Of a stretch of DNA of 64,000 bases, positions 29,344-38,368 are shown piece after piece. This DNA comes from Maritimibacter sp. (lineage in GTDB: Bacteria; Pseudomonadota; Alphaproteobacteria; Rhodobacterales; Rhodobacteraceae). The stretch spans positions 1,488,001 through 1,552,000 of the forward strand of contig CP051232.1 of assembly GCA_017792445.1 (NCBI GenBank), read 5' to 3'. Made by a program: the position numbers and the translations under genes. The notes below the pieces were generated by a model. It had not been told where the DNA came from. It worked only from the letters and a program-made list of their open reading frames with translations, and searched no databases. Positions within the stretch are counted from its first letter, which is position 1; the number at the start of each line of letters is the position of its first letter.

Positions 29344-29589
29344 GCCAGAGTGCCCCGTGCCCTTTGTCTGCTGGGGTGTAACGGACACACATGCGAGCGA
29401 CAAGGCATTTTCATTTCAGTGGCTTCCGGGCGGCGAAAACTCACTGTGGCATAGGTGCATCAATCCTTTCCGCTTTGGCTGAGCCGGTCCGGTCTTCGTT
29501 GCATTCGAAGACAGTTGGAGCGACACACCCAACATACTCAATTCGAATACCGGGTTGAGGTGCACCTTTTAATGAATGAGGGAAAACCA

Positions 29590-30549
29590 ATGAAAAAGGT
29601 TCTCTTCGCGACCACCGCCCTCGTGGCCTCCGCCGGTATCGCGTCCGCTCAGGGCGTGTCGATCTCCGGTTGGGCTGAAATGGGTATCGTCGGCGGTAGC
29701 GTCTACGGCGACGAAGTTCAGTTCTGGACCGACGTCGACATCGAATTCCGCATGTCCGGTGAAACCGACAACGGCCTGACCTTCGGCGCCGGCGTCGACC
29801 TGGACGAGAACAACGCGTTCTCGGGCACCACGCAGGGCGGTGAATTCATCTTCATCTCCGGCGCGTTCGGCACCCTGACCATGGGTGACACCGACGGCGC
29901 GTTCGACTGGGCTCTGACCGAAGTCGGCATGGGCGCTTCGATCGACGACGCGCACACCTCGCACTGGGGTTACAGCGGCAACAGCTCGTTCGACGGCTTC
30001 GGCGGCAAAGACGGCCAGGTTGCTCGTTACGACTACTCGTTCGGCGACTTCGCCTTCGCCGTGTCGGCTGAACTCGACGACACCGGCACCTACGATCCGA
30101 CCCTCGCGATCGGTGCCAAGTACTCGACCTCGTTCGGCTCGGTCGACCTGGGCTTCGGCCTGGCCTACGTCACCTCCGAAGACGTCAACGGCACTGCCGA
30201 AGGCATCGGTGGTAGCGTCGACGTGACCTTCGCTGGCGGCTTCATGGCTGTGGTGAACTACACCTCGATCGACGGCCTGTTCTACAACCCGGGCGGCGTT
30301 GGTGCTCGCGAAGTCGACTCGCACATGGCGATCGGCCTCGGCTACACCACCGGCGCGATCTCGGTCTCGGCCAACTACGGTGTGTTCACCGGCGTTGCCG
30401 CGGACAGCGACGCGATGGGCTACGGCCTGCAGGCTGGCTACGATCTGGGCGGCGGCGCCGAGATCCAGTTCGGCTACGGCTACTCGGAAGACCAGCTGAC
30501 CGACACCACCGCGGACCAGTTCTCGCTGGGTGTTGCGATGAGCTTCTGA
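29590..30549 (+). CDS. Outer-membrane porin
   Basis: 319 residues from the ATG at 29590, preceded by GAATGAGGGA; an ATG 18 bases upstream is less likely. Signal peptide KKVLFATTALVASAGIASAQ, then a 16-strand-type beta-barrel pattern of alternating residues ending in Phe (LGVAMSF), as in Rhodobacter porins. The L3-like constriction stretch (GEFIFISGAFGTLTMGDTDGA) is typical. It passes small hydrophilic solutes. Codons are those of highly expressed genes. The 245-base leader carries a perfect GTCTTCG/CGAAGAC hairpin at 29492-29512, possibly a stability or sRNA target site. A strong terminator follows. Confidence 0.95.
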   Translation: MKKVLFATTALVASAGIASAQGVSISGWAEMGIVGGSVYGDEVQFWTDVDIEFRMSGETDNGLTFGAGVDLDENNAFSGTTQGGEFIFISGAFGTLTMGDTDGAFDWALTEVGMGASIDDAHTSHWGYSGNSSFDGFGGKDGQVARYDYSFGDFAFAVSAELDDTGTYDPTLAIGAKYSTSFGSVDLGFGLAYVTSEDVNGTAEGIGGSVDVTFAGGFMAVVNYTSIDGLFYNPGGVGAREVDSHMAIGLGYTTGAISVSANYGVFTGVAADSDAMGYGLQAGYDLGGGAEIQFGYGYSEDQLTDTTADQFSLGVAMSF

Positions 30550-30572
30550 TCCATCAGGATCATTTGTTCCGG

Positions 30573-30601
30573 AAAGGACGGGTCAATCGACCCGTCCTTT
30601 T
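30573..30601 (+). terminator. Intrinsic terminator of the porin gene
   Basis: AAAGGACGGGTC pairs with GACCCGTCCTTT around AATC, ending in TTTT. A 12-bp stem with symmetrical A/T flanks; strong. Confidence 0.95.
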
Positions 30602-30719
30602 CATTTTCAGGCACCACTTTTCCTATTGAACGGCATTCGACATGCTCCGGCGACCGTGCTAGCTGATCGCCGAAGGGCCCGATGGCCCACAGCGCCGGTT
30701 CACACAGCGATTTGCCCCC

Positions 30720-32888
30720 ATGTTACCACTTGGTCCCGCCCAGATTCCCGCACTGATCAAACAGGCCCGCGCGCTTGAGGGCGCAGGTCAACTGGAACAG
30801 GCCCGCGCGAAATATGCGAACGCGCTTGCCATCGACGCCCGGCTTGCGCCCGCGATGTTCCAGATGGCGCAGATCGACTTCAAACTGCAGCGGTTCGACA
30901 GCGCCGCCGGTCTTCTGGACCGGGCGCTGAAGCTCAAGCCCGGCGAGCAGGCGCTTTGGGGGCTGTATGTCCGCGTTCTGGAAAAGCTGGACGACCGCGC
31001 GCGCACCGCCAGCTTTCTCGAACGGGCCAAGGCGGCCCCCCTGCCGCCGAAATTCGTGGTCGCGATGCAGGACGCGCTGACCGGAAGCCGCACGAAATCC
31101 CGCGTCGACCTCGGCGGCGCCCCGCCTGCCGAGGTGCAAAAGGCGATCCGCATGATGGAGACCGGCGATCCCGCCGGTGCGGTTCGCGTCGTCTCGGCCC
31201 TGCGCCGGTCGCATCCCGACGTGGCGCTGCTTGCCGATATCCTGGCCAATGCGCAGGCCGTGCTTGGCAATACCGCCGAGGCCGATGCCGCCTTCCGCGA
31301 CACCATCCGCCTTGCCCCGGACTATGCCGAGGGGCTGGCGAACTACGGCGCCTTCCTGCAACGCACCGGCCGGCCCACCGAGGCTATTCCGCACCTGCAA
31401 CGTGCGGTGAAGCTGATGCCCCGAATGACCCGCGCTTGGGTGGCGCTGGGGGCGGCGATGGTCGCCGCCGATCGCCCCGGCCCGCAGGCCGAAGCGGCGT
31501 TGCGCAAGGCGCTTGCGCTTGACCCGAAACATCCCCAGGCGCTTCTGGAACTCGCGCAGCTGCAATTGCAGGAACACCAGGCCCAACAGGCAGTCGAAAC
31601 CGTACGCGCCGCGTTGAAGGCGGGTGCGGACCCCGAAGTCGCCCGCCTGTGTCTTGGCCGCGCACTGGCCGAACTTGGCGACGAGACCGGCGCCTTGGCG
31701 GAGTTCGACGCGCTTCTTGCCGCGAATCCGGACTTCGGCCCCGCCTATACCGCGCGCGGCGGCACGCTTCAGACCCTTGGCCGCTTCGACGAGGCCCACG
31801 CCGACTTTCGCAAGGCTTTGGAGATCATGCCGAAGAATGGCGAAAGCTACCGGATTTTCCTGCTGGCCGAGAAGATCTCGGCCGACGATCCGCTGATTCC
31901 GCAGATGGAGGCGTTGGTCGAGGACGAAACGGTTACCGAGTTCTCGCGCGCCAACATCGGGTTCGCGCTGGCGAAAGCGATGGAGGACACGAAGCAATAC
32001 GACCGCGTCTTTACCTACCTCCGCCCGGCCAACGACCTGACGCGCAAGCTTCACCCCTATGACATTTCAGAGCGGCACGACCGCATCGACGCGATCCGCA
32101 CAGTGTTTGGCGGGCGCGACCTGCCCGCGCGCAAGGTCGCGGGCACCAGCGATTTCGCCCCGATCTTCGTGACCGGCCTGCCCCGGTCCGGCACGACACT
32201 GGTCGAGCAGATCATCGCCAGCCACTCCCGCGTCACCGGGGGTGGCGAACTGGGCTACCTGCCCTCCGAGGTCGAGCGTGTTCTCGCAGGCCCCGACCAC
32301 GTGTTCCACGACATCGACAAGGTTTCCGACGCCGACATCGCCCGCGCCGGCAAAATCGCGGCCGAGCGGATGCTGGCGCTTCACCCCGGCGCCGATATCG
32401 TCACCGACAAAAGCGTGCAAAGCTATCTGATGATCGGCCCGATCCGGATGGCGCTGCCGAAGTCGCGCATTATCGTGGTGCAGCGCGATCCGCGCGACAA
32501 TCTGCTGTCGATCTATCGCAACATGTTCGCGCCGGGCCTGCATCTTTACAGCTACGATCTCAAGGATCTCGCGGCCTACTACCACCTTTACGAAGAGATC
32601 CTCGACTTCTGGCGCGCCGAGGCCCCCGGCTGGTTCTACGAGATCCGCTACGAAGACCTGATTGCCGATCCCGAAGCGCAGTCGCGCGCCCTGATCGAGG
32701 CCTGCGGGCTGGAATGGGAAGACGCCTGCCTGAACTTCCACGAGAACAAGCGCCGGGTCGACACATTATCGGTTCACCAGGTCCGTCAGCCGATCTACAA
32801 GAGCTCGCTGAAAGCGTGGGAGCGCTACGGCTCGGAGATCGACGAGCTGCTTGACGCGCTCGGCGGCGATTACGCCAGGAAGGATTGA
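30720..32888 (+). CDS. TPR-sulfotransferase fusion protein
   Basis: 722 residues. Residues about 1-400 are tetratricopeptide repeats (ALEGAGQLEQARAKYANAL, AEADAAFRDTIRLAPDYAEG, ALAEFDALLAANPDFGPAY and more). From about 480 it is a sulfotransferase: PAPS 5'-phosphosulfate loop FVTGLPRSGTTLVEQII and the 3'-phosphate motif VVQRDPRDNLLSIYRN. This architecture is frequent in alphaproteobacteria; the acceptor (peptide Tyr, polysaccharide or lipid) is not known. No signal peptide is seen, so it acts in the cytoplasm or the TPRs recruit partners. It stops 2 bases before the next ATG. Confidence 0.92.
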   Translation: MLPLGPAQIPALIKQARALEGAGQLEQARAKYANALAIDARLAPAMFQMAQIDFKLQRFDSAAGLLDRALKLKPGEQALWGLYVRVLEKLDDRARTASFLERAKAAPLPPKFVVAMQDALTGSRTKSRVDLGGAPPAEVQKAIRMMETGDPAGAVRVVSALRRSHPDVALLADILANAQAVLGNTAEADAAFRDTIRLAPDYAEGLANYGAFLQRTGRPTEAIPHLQRAVKLMPRMTRAWVALGAAMVAADRPGPQAEAALRKALALDPKHPQALLELAQLQLQEHQAQQAVETVRAALKAGADPEVARLCLGRALAELGDETGALAEFDALLAANPDFGPAYTARGGTLQTLGRFDEAHADFRKALEIMPKNGESYRIFLLAEKISADDPLIPQMEALVEDETVTEFSRANIGFALAKAMEDTKQYDRVFTYLRPANDLTRKLHPYDISERHDRIDAIRTVFGGRDLPARKVAGTSDFAPIFVTGLPRSGTTLVEQIIASHSRVTGGGELGYLPSEVERVLAGPDHVFHDIDKVSDADIARAGKIAAERMLALHPGADIVTDKSVQSYLMIGPIRMALPKSRIIVVQRDPRDNLLSIYRNMFAPGLHLYSYDLKDLAAYYHLYEEILDFWRAEAPGWFYEIRYEDLIADPEAQSRALIEACGLEWEDACLNFHENKRRVDTLSVHQVRQPIYKSSLKAWERYGSEIDELLDALGGDYARKD

Positions 32889-32890
32889 CC

Positions 32891-33541
32891 ATGGGTCTCG
32901 ACGACATCACCACCCGTGTTCGCAAGGCCGAACAGGACGCGGGCCGCGCGCCCGGCTCGGTGGATCTGATCGCGATCTCCAAGGTGCAGCCGCTGGAGCG
33001 GGTCGAAGACGTGCTGAAGGCCGGGCACCGGATGTTCGGCGAAAACAAGGTGCAGGAAGCGGCAAGCAAATGGCCCGGCTTCCGCGAACGGTTCGACGGC
33101 GTCACGCTGCACCTTGTCGGACCGCTTCAGACCAACAAGGCGCGACAGGCGATAGAGCTGTTCGACGTGATCGAAACCGTCGACCGCCCGAAACTTGCCC
33201 GCACGCTGGCGCGGCTGAAGGACGAACTGGGGACCTGCCCGGACCTCTACGTGCAGGTGAACACCGGCGAGGAAGAGCAGAAGGCAGGCGTCTCGCCCGA
33301 CGAAACCGACGCGCTGGTGGCCGAGTGCCGCGAGTTGGGCCTGCCCGTCGTCGGCCTGATGTGCATCCCCCCGGTCGACGAGGAACCGGCGCTGCATTTC
33401 GCGCTGCTGGCGAAGATCGCGGCGCGCAACGGGCTTGAGAAGCTGTCGATGGGCATGAGCTCGGATTTCGAGACGGCCATCGCACAGGGTGCGACCAGCG
33501 TGCGCGTGGGCTCTGCCATTTTCGGCGACCGCGTTTACTGA
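32891..33541 (+). CDS. PLP-homeostasis protein (YggS/PLPBP family)
   Basis: 216 residues from the ATG at 32891. The alanine-racemase-like fold has its PLP lysine at K31 in LIAISKVQP. MFGENKVQEA, HLVGPLQTNK, LYVQVNTGEEEQKAGV and LSMGMSSDFETAIAQGATSVRVG are diagnostic. It binds PLP without a known catalytic activity and balances vitamin B6 and amino-acid pools. It follows the sulfotransferase directly. Confidence 0.96.
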   Translation: MGLDDITTRVRKAEQDAGRAPGSVDLIAISKVQPLERVEDVLKAGHRMFGENKVQEAASKWPGFRERFDGVTLHLVGPLQTNKARQAIELFDVIETVDRPKLARTLARLKDELGTCPDLYVQVNTGEEEQKAGVSPDETDALVAECRELGLPVVGLMCIPPVDEEPALHFALLAKIAARNGLEKLSMGMSSDFETAIAQGATSVRVGSAIFGDRVY

Positions 33542-33575
33542 CCACCGCTACGCCGCGGGCCTCCGCCGGGCTCTT

Positions 33576-34076
33576 TCACCTAGAGGAAGCGAGGGTGCGC
33601 GGGACGACCAGTTCCGCACCCGGCTTCAGCCAGGCCGCCAGCGCGTGCAGGTGATCGCGCCGCAACGCCACGCAGCCCGCGGTCGGATACCGCGGCATAC
33701 GCCACTGGTGCATGAAGATCGCGGACCCACGCCCCGGCGTCGCGTCCGGGTAATTCCAGTCGGTTATCAGGATCAGGTCGTACAGGGGATCGGCCCGGCG
33801 CAGGTGTTCGTGGCTGGGCGCGTAGGGTGCGCGGACAAGGTGGTTATAGGCCGCGTCGCCGCCATCGTCGGACCACAGGTCGCGCGGCCCGATGGGAACG
33901 GCCCAGCCGTTCGGACGTGCGATCCGGTCGGCCCGGTATAGACAACCGACGATGCGGTGAATGCCGACCGGCGTCGCGCCGTCCCCCTCGCGCTTGTCCG
34001 CCCGGACACCGCCCCGTCCGATGGCGCAGGGAAACAGCCGCGCCCCAACGCGCAGCCCCTTTGGGCTCAGCACCAT
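33576..34076 (-). CDS. L,D-transpeptidase-like (YkuD-fold) protein
   Basis: 166 residues from the ATG at 34076, just downstream of a dispersed repeat. The longer reading to 34163 translates the repeat and is rejected. Pattern: PCAIGRGGVRADKREGDGATPVG, YDLILITDWNYPDATPGRGSAIFMH, then PTAGCVAL, with the catalytic His and Cys of the YkuD fold. No signal peptide is apparent, which is unusual for a peptidoglycan enzyme but common to this subfamily. Confidence 0.85.
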   Translation of the reverse strand: MVLSPKGLRVGARLFPCAIGRGGVRADKREGDGATPVGIHRIVGCLYRADRIARPNGWAVPIGPRDLWSDDGGDAAYNHLVRAPYAPSHEHLRRADPLYDLILITDWNYPDATPGRGSAIFMHQWRMPRYPTAGCVALRRDHLHALAAWLKPGAELVVPRTLASSR

Positions 34077-34081
34077 TCTCT

Positions 34082-34152
34082 GCTTCTTTGGTCCTGAAAT
34101 ATCCCGGGGGTTCGGGGGCAGCGCCCCCGACGGATCGTCGCCGAAGGCGGCG
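34082..34152 (+). repeat. Dispersed intergenic repeat, copy E (divergent)
   Basis: GCTTCTTTGGTCCTGAAATA, TCCCGGGGG, then a GGGGGC-A-GCGCCCCC hairpin and a CGTCGCCGAAGGCGGCGAG hairpin. It fills the gap between ribA and the L,D-transpeptidase-like gene. The head is less conserved than in other copies. Confidence 0.6.
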
Positions 34153-34159
34153 AGCCCCT

Positions 34160-35248
34160 TCAAAGGATATGCCCCGACTTCTTCGCCTTGGTATCGAGGT
34201 ACTTCGCGTTCAGCGGGTTCAGCCCGACCTGCAGCGGCACACGCTCGGTCACCGCAACGCCGTGGCCCTCCATCATCGCGACCTTCTTCGGGTTGTTCGT
34301 CAGCAGCCGCACCTCGCCAAAGCCCATGCGCTTCAGGATGTCCGCGCCGATCCGGAAATCGCGCTCGTCATCCTCGAAGCCCAGCCGGTGGTTCGCCTCG
34401 ACAGTGTCGAAGCCCTGATCCTGCAGCGAGTAGGCGCGCATCTTGTTGGCCAGCCCGATGCCCCGCCCTTCCTGGTTGAGGTACAGCAGAACGCCTGCCC
34501 CTTCCTCTCCCATCTGCGCCATCGCGGCGCGCAGTTGCGGACCGCAGTCGCATTTCAGCGACCCCAGCACATCGCCGGTGAAGCAGGCCGAGTGCAGCCG
34601 CGCCAGCACCGGCTTGTCGCGCGGCGGGCGGCCGATCTCGACGGCATAGTGTTCTTCGGCGCCGTTGTCGGGGCGGAAGACGTGGACACGCCCTGCCTCG
34701 GACACGGCCATCGGCACGCGGCCCGAGATGACGTCACGCATCGGGCTTGCGGCTTCCATCTCGGGGCCCGCCGCCGCCGCGTCGATCAGGGTCAGGTGGT
34801 GCGCGGCCGCCAGCGCCATGCCGTTCTCGACCGGCACCAGCACCGCGGCGGGCAGCAGGCGGGCGGATTTCGTCAGCGCGATCGCCGCGCGGGACAGCCC
34901 GGCGCCTCCGCCGCGCAGCGAGACATGCGGTCCCTTCATCGGCATCGCAAGATCGTCCGCCGGGTCGGCCATGCCGCTGATCCAGCCGATGTCCGCAACG
35001 TCCGGCACCGTCACCCGCGCCAGATCGCCGTCGTAGGCGCGGGCCTTCAGCGTCTCGGCCCGCCGCGCCGTGATCGCCAGGTGCGGCACACCCAGCGCTC
35101 GCAGATCCGCAAGCCGCGCGGCGTCCAGCGTCTCGGCCGAGGCCGCAAGCGCCGCGCCGCCGGTGTCGAACAGGACGACCGGCAACCCCATGCGCAGGTC
35201 GGCGCGGGCGCGCGACAGCTGTTCTGCGATGGTGGGGTCCAAGGCCAT
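34160..35248 (-). CDS. ribA: GTP cyclohydrolase II with degenerate RibB-like N-terminus
   Basis: 362 residues, against about 200 for a plain RibA. The C-terminal half is RibA: zinc cysteines C222, C233, C235 ([16 protein letters not shown]), [13 protein letters not shown], and the closing LTNNPKK ... RVPLQVG. The first 190 residues follow the layout of 3,4-dihydroxy-2-butanone-4-phosphate synthase. The acidic DDEDRENEGD active-site loop is replaced by [10 protein letters not shown], so RibB activity is unlikely. RibA makes the first committed riboflavin intermediate. Divergent from cenR, with 162 bases between starts. Confidence 0.93.
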   Translation of the reverse strand: MALDPTIAEQLSRARADLRMGLPVVLFDTGGAALAASAETLDAARLADLRALGVPHLAITARRAETLKARAYDGDLARVTVPDVADIGWISGMADPADDLAMPMKGPHVSLRGGGAGLSRAAIALTKSARLLPAAVLVPVENGMALAAAHHLTLIDAAAAGPEMEAASPMRDVISGRVPMAVSEAGRVHVFRPDNGAEEHYAVEIGRPPRDKPVLARLHSACFTGDVLGSLKCDCGPQLRAAMAQMGEEGAGVLLYLNQEGRGIGLANKMRAYSLQDQGFDTVEANHRLGFEDDERDFRIGADILKRMGFGEVRLLTNNPKKVAMMEGHGVAVTERVPLQVGLNPLNAKYLDTKAKKSGHIL

Positions 35249-35410
35249 TTACGAAATCCGGCTGTTTCGGTGCCGTTTGTTACGGGTAGCCTGAGATATG
35301 AAACATTTCCGCCTGTGTCGACACGAGCGCGTGAAATCGTTGCAGCAAATCTTGCAGGGAACCGGTTTCGCGCTCAAGTCGTTGATCACGAACGAAGGAG
35401 ATCGCCGTCC

Positions 35411-36100
35411 ATGTCTACGAATTTGAAGAAGATCCTGCTTGTCGACGACGATGACGACCTGCGCGAGGCGCTGAGCGAACAGCTGGTCATGACCGAGGAT
35501 TTCGATGTGTTCGAGGCCGGGAACGGCCACGATGCGCTCGAAAGGGCCAAGGAAGGTCTGTACGACCTCGTGATCCTCGACGTCGGCCTGCCCGACACGG
35601 ATGGCCGCGAGCTGTGCCGCGTGATGCGCAAGCAGGGGGTGAAGTGCCCGATCCTGATGCTGACCGGCCATGACAGTGACAGCGACACGATCCTCGGCCT
35701 CGACGCCGGTGCGAACGATTATGTCACGAAGCCGTTCAAGTTTCCCGTCCTGCTGGCCCGCATCCGCGCCCAGTTGCGACAGCACGAACAGTCGGAAGAC
35801 GCTGTCTTCCAGCTTGGGCCGTACACCTTCAAGCCCGCGATGAAGATGCTGATCACCGAGGACGACCGGAAGATCCGCCTGACCGAGAAAGAGACGAACA
35901 TCCTCAAGTTCCTCTATCGCGCGACCGAAGGCGTTGTGGCGCGCGACGTGCTGTTGCACGAGGTCTGGGGCTATAACGCGGGCGTCACGACCCATACGCT
36001 CGAGACACACATTTACCGTCTTCGGCAGAAAATCGAACCGGATCCGTCCAATGCGCGCCTTCTTGTGACCGAATCCGGGGGCTACAGATTGGTGGCATAG
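35411..36100 (+). CDS. cenR: OmpR-family response regulator CenR
   Basis: 229 residues from the ATG at 35411 with AAGGAG 10 bases upstream; the long open frame before it is antisense to ribA. Receiver domain with acidic pocket D12-D13, phospho-acceptor D57 (VILDVGLPDTDG), Thr in MLTGHD and K107 (YVTKPFKFP). The winged-helix domain follows, with EVWGYNAGVTTHTLETHIYRLRQKIEPDPSNARLLVTESGGY. The protein closely follows CenR as I know it from Caulobacter and Rhodobacter, a regulator of envelope genes that is essential there. No histidine kinase is adjacent. The upstream region has a GTGTCGACAC palindrome (35315-35324) and a TTGCAG direct repeat (35340 and 35352). Confidence 0.9.
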   Translation: MSTNLKKILLVDDDDDLREALSEQLVMTEDFDVFEAGNGHDALERAKEGLYDLVILDVGLPDTDGRELCRVMRKQGVKCPILMLTGHDSDSDTILGLDAGANDYVTKPFKFPVLLARIRAQLRQHEQSEDAVFQLGPYTFKPAMKMLITEDDRKIRLTEKETNILKFLYRATEGVVARDVLLHEVWGYNAGVTTHTLETHIYRLRQKIEPDPSNARLLVTESGGYRLVA

Positions 36101-36222
36101 GATGCCCCTGCGTAAGGTATTCCGGACTATCGCAAAGGTTGTCACCGCGTAGTCTGATCACCATATCGCAAAGAGACCCCGCCGCATGTCCGGGTAATGG
36201 CATGCACCTCCCTGTTGGACTG

Positions 36223-36253
36223 GCCCGGGCACCTTTGCCCGGGCTTTTTTTTC
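36223..36253 (+). terminator. Strong intrinsic terminator 120 bases after cenR
   Basis: GCCCGGGC pairs with GCCCGGGC around ACCTTT, followed by eight T. The 122 bases between the cenR stop and this stem have no reading frame. They carry a CCTCC stretch near 36208 and a possible promoter-like TTGTCA near 36139, so they could be a long 3' UTR or a small RNA. Confidence 0.92.
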
Positions 36254-36271
36254 GCGGCAACGGTCGCGCAT

Positions 36272-36802
36272 TCAGTCCTCCTCGGGCGCCAGTGCGGGCA
36301 CGCCGCACATCACCGAAACCTCGTCCAGCGCCGCGTGACTGCCGCTCAGGCTGATTTCCTGGATCACCGCGGCCAGCCCGGTGCCGAAGATCAGCCGGGC
36401 CCGGCTTCCCGCCATCAGGGCGGCGATCATCGCCTCGTCGCGGGCCGCGTCGAAGGGAGTGGCGAAATCGGCCATGTCCTCGTCCGGGCCGTCGTTCGGC
36501 AGGCGCGACAGAAACAGGTGCGAGACCATCTTGCCGTCGACCTGTACCGACAGCGGAACGTCGGGCTGGGCCATGTCCTGCCCGCCCAGCGCTACCCGGA
36601 TCAGCGGGTTGCCGCCCTCGGGCAAGCAGGCGACGGCGAAGCAGAAGAAGGCGCCGGTGTCGGCGTCGTCATAGGGGCAGACGGCGGCGCCCTTGCCAAG
36701 ATCGTGGCTGAACGTCTCCCATCCTTCCGCCATGGCGGGGCCTTGTGGAAAAAGCGTCAACGCTATGAAAAGGCATGAAGCAGGGCGCAGCATTCGTGAC
36801 AT
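36272..36802 (-). CDS. Secreted hypothetical protein
   Basis: 176 residues; a start at 36793 (three codons in) is equally plausible. Signal peptide CLFIALTLFPQGPAMAEG. The mature part (ETFSHDLGKGAAVCPYDDADTGAFFCFAVACLPEG) has four to five Cys that could form disulfides and resembles small periplasmic proteins of roseobacters without a named family. Function unknown. Convergent with cenR; divergent from the lytic transglycosylase. Confidence 0.75.
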   Translation of the reverse strand: MSRMLRPASCLFIALTLFPQGPAMAEGWETFSHDLGKGAAVCPYDDADTGAFFCFAVACLPEGGNPLIRVALGGQDMAQPDVPLSVQVDGKMVSHLFLSRLPNDGPDEDMADFATPFDAARDEAMIAALMAGSRARLIFGTGLAAVIQEISLSGSHAALDEVSVMCGVPALAPEED

Positions 36803-36971
36803 TCACCGAGTCGTCCGTAGCGGGCCGCCCCATCTTGGCGCGGACGCCGGACCGGTCAAGCGCGCAGGTCCCCGCCCGCCGAAACGTGATGCGCGTGGTC
36901 GGGCGGGGGGCCTTTTGGCCGGACCGCGTGCAGGCTAGTCTGCGGGGGATGTAACCAGACGGAACCAGCCG

Positions 36972-37421
36972 ATGCTCCGCATGTTGATCCTTGGGCTTTG
37001 CCTTGCGCTTGTCGCCGGATGCGGCGGGCGCGAACGCCGCGCCGCAGAGGTGCCGCTGTACCAGGGCGAGTCGCCGGAACTCCGGGCGCTGATCAACAAG
37101 TACGCCGACTATTACGACGTTCCGCGCGCGTTGGTGCATCGGGTCGTCCAGCGCGAAAGCCGCTATACCCCCGGCGCGCGCAATGGCCCCTACATGGGGC
37201 TGATGCAGATCCACCCGACCACCGCGCGCACCATGGGGCACCGGGGCCCGCCCGAGTCGCTTCTGGATGCCGAAACGAACCTGCGCTACGCGGTCAAATA
37301 CCTGCGCGGCGCGTGGCTGGTGTCAGGCGGCGACATGGACGAGGCGATCGGCTGGTACGCGCGCGGCTATTACTACGAGGCGAAGCGTCTGGGGCTGCTG
37401 GAAGAAACCGGATTGCGCTGA
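36972..37421 (+). CDS. Lytic transglycosylase lipoprotein (SLT domain)
   Basis: 149 residues. Lipoprotein signal ILGLCLALVAGC with lipidated C17. Compact SLT domain: catalytic E62 in VVQRESRY, then GARNGPYMGLMQIHPTTARTMG and the closing AIGWYARGYYYEAK. It cleaves peptidoglycan glycan strands from the periplasmic side of a membrane. Stand-alone minimal version, without extra domains. Confidence 0.93.
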   Translation: MLRMLILGLCLALVAGCGGRERRAAEVPLYQGESPELRALINKYADYYDVPRALVHRVVQRESRYTPGARNGPYMGLMQIHPTTARTMGHRGPPESLLDAETNLRYAVKYLRGAWLVSGGDMDEAIGWYARGYYYEAKRLGLLEETGLR

Positions 37422-37522
37422 CAAAGCACCCAGAGGGAGAGCGCCGGGCGCGGCGCGCCTTCGCCCTTGAGCCTGTCCCGCACCCCGCCTAGGGTCCGCC
37501 GCACCGCGAACCGGAGACCCCC

Positions 37523-38311
37523 ATGCCCTTCACCCTTGCCACCTGGAACATCAACTCTGTCCGCCTGCGCGAGCCGCTGGTGCTGAAGCTTCTGGCCGAG
37601 GAACAGCCCGACGTCCTGTGCCTGCAAGAGTGCAAGAGCCCGGTCGACAAGATCCCGGTCGAGAACTTCAAGGCGCTTGGCTACCACCACCTCGTCGCGC
37701 GGGGTCAGAAGGGCTACAACGGCGTCGCCGTGCTGTCGAAGATCCCGATCGTCGACGTGGGCGACATGGATTTCGCCACGCTGGGCCACGCCCGCCACGT
37801 CGCGGTGAAACTGGAGAACGGGGTCACGATCCAGAACTTCTATGTCCCGGCGGGCGGCGACGAGCCGAACCGCGAGATCAACGAAAAATTCGGGCAAAAG
37901 CTCGATTATCTCACCGGCATGCGCGACTGGTTCCACGCCGAACGGCCGCAGAAGGCGATCCTTGTGGGCGACCTGAACATCGCCCCGCGCGAAGATGACG
38001 TCTGGAACCACAAGCAGCTTCTGAAGATCGTCAGCCACACACCCACCGAGGTCGAGCATCTGGCGCAGACGCAGGACGCTGGCGGCTGGGTCGATATCAC
38101 CCGTCAGGATATTCCCGAGGGGCTTTTGTACTCGTGGTGGTCCTACCGCGCCCGCGACTGGTCGGGGGCGGACAAGGGGCGCAGGCTCGACCACGTCTGG
38201 GCCACGTCCGACATCGCGAACGCGGGCCACTCCAGCCGCGTCCTGCGCGACGCCCGCGGGTGGGAGAAGCCCTCGGACCACGCCCCGGTCTTCGCGACGT
38301 TCGATCTGTAG
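37523..38311 (+). CDS. xth: Exodeoxyribonuclease III
   Basis: 262 residues. Exonuclease-endonuclease-phosphatase fold: TWNINSVRLR, LCLQECK (metal Glu), NGVAVLSK, QNFYVPAGGDEPN, LVGDLNIAPREDDV, RRLDHVWAT and the catalytic SDHAPV. Cuts at abasic sites in base-excision repair and removes 3' blocks. Named as the XthA family; it could equally be written xthA2. Confidence 0.96.
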   Translation: MPFTLATWNINSVRLREPLVLKLLAEEQPDVLCLQECKSPVDKIPVENFKALGYHHLVARGQKGYNGVAVLSKIPIVDVGDMDFATLGHARHVAVKLENGVTIQNFYVPAGGDEPNREINEKFGQKLDYLTGMRDWFHAERPQKAILVGDLNIAPREDDVWNHKQLLKIVSHTPTEVEHLAQTQDAGGWVDITRQDIPEGLLYSWWSYRARDWSGADKGRRLDHVWATSDIANAGHSSRVLRDARGWEKPSDHAPVFATFDL

Positions 38312-38368
38312 GCTTGCCAGACCCCGTTCCCCGCGCAACGCTTCAAACAGGGGAACAGGGGACAGCCA

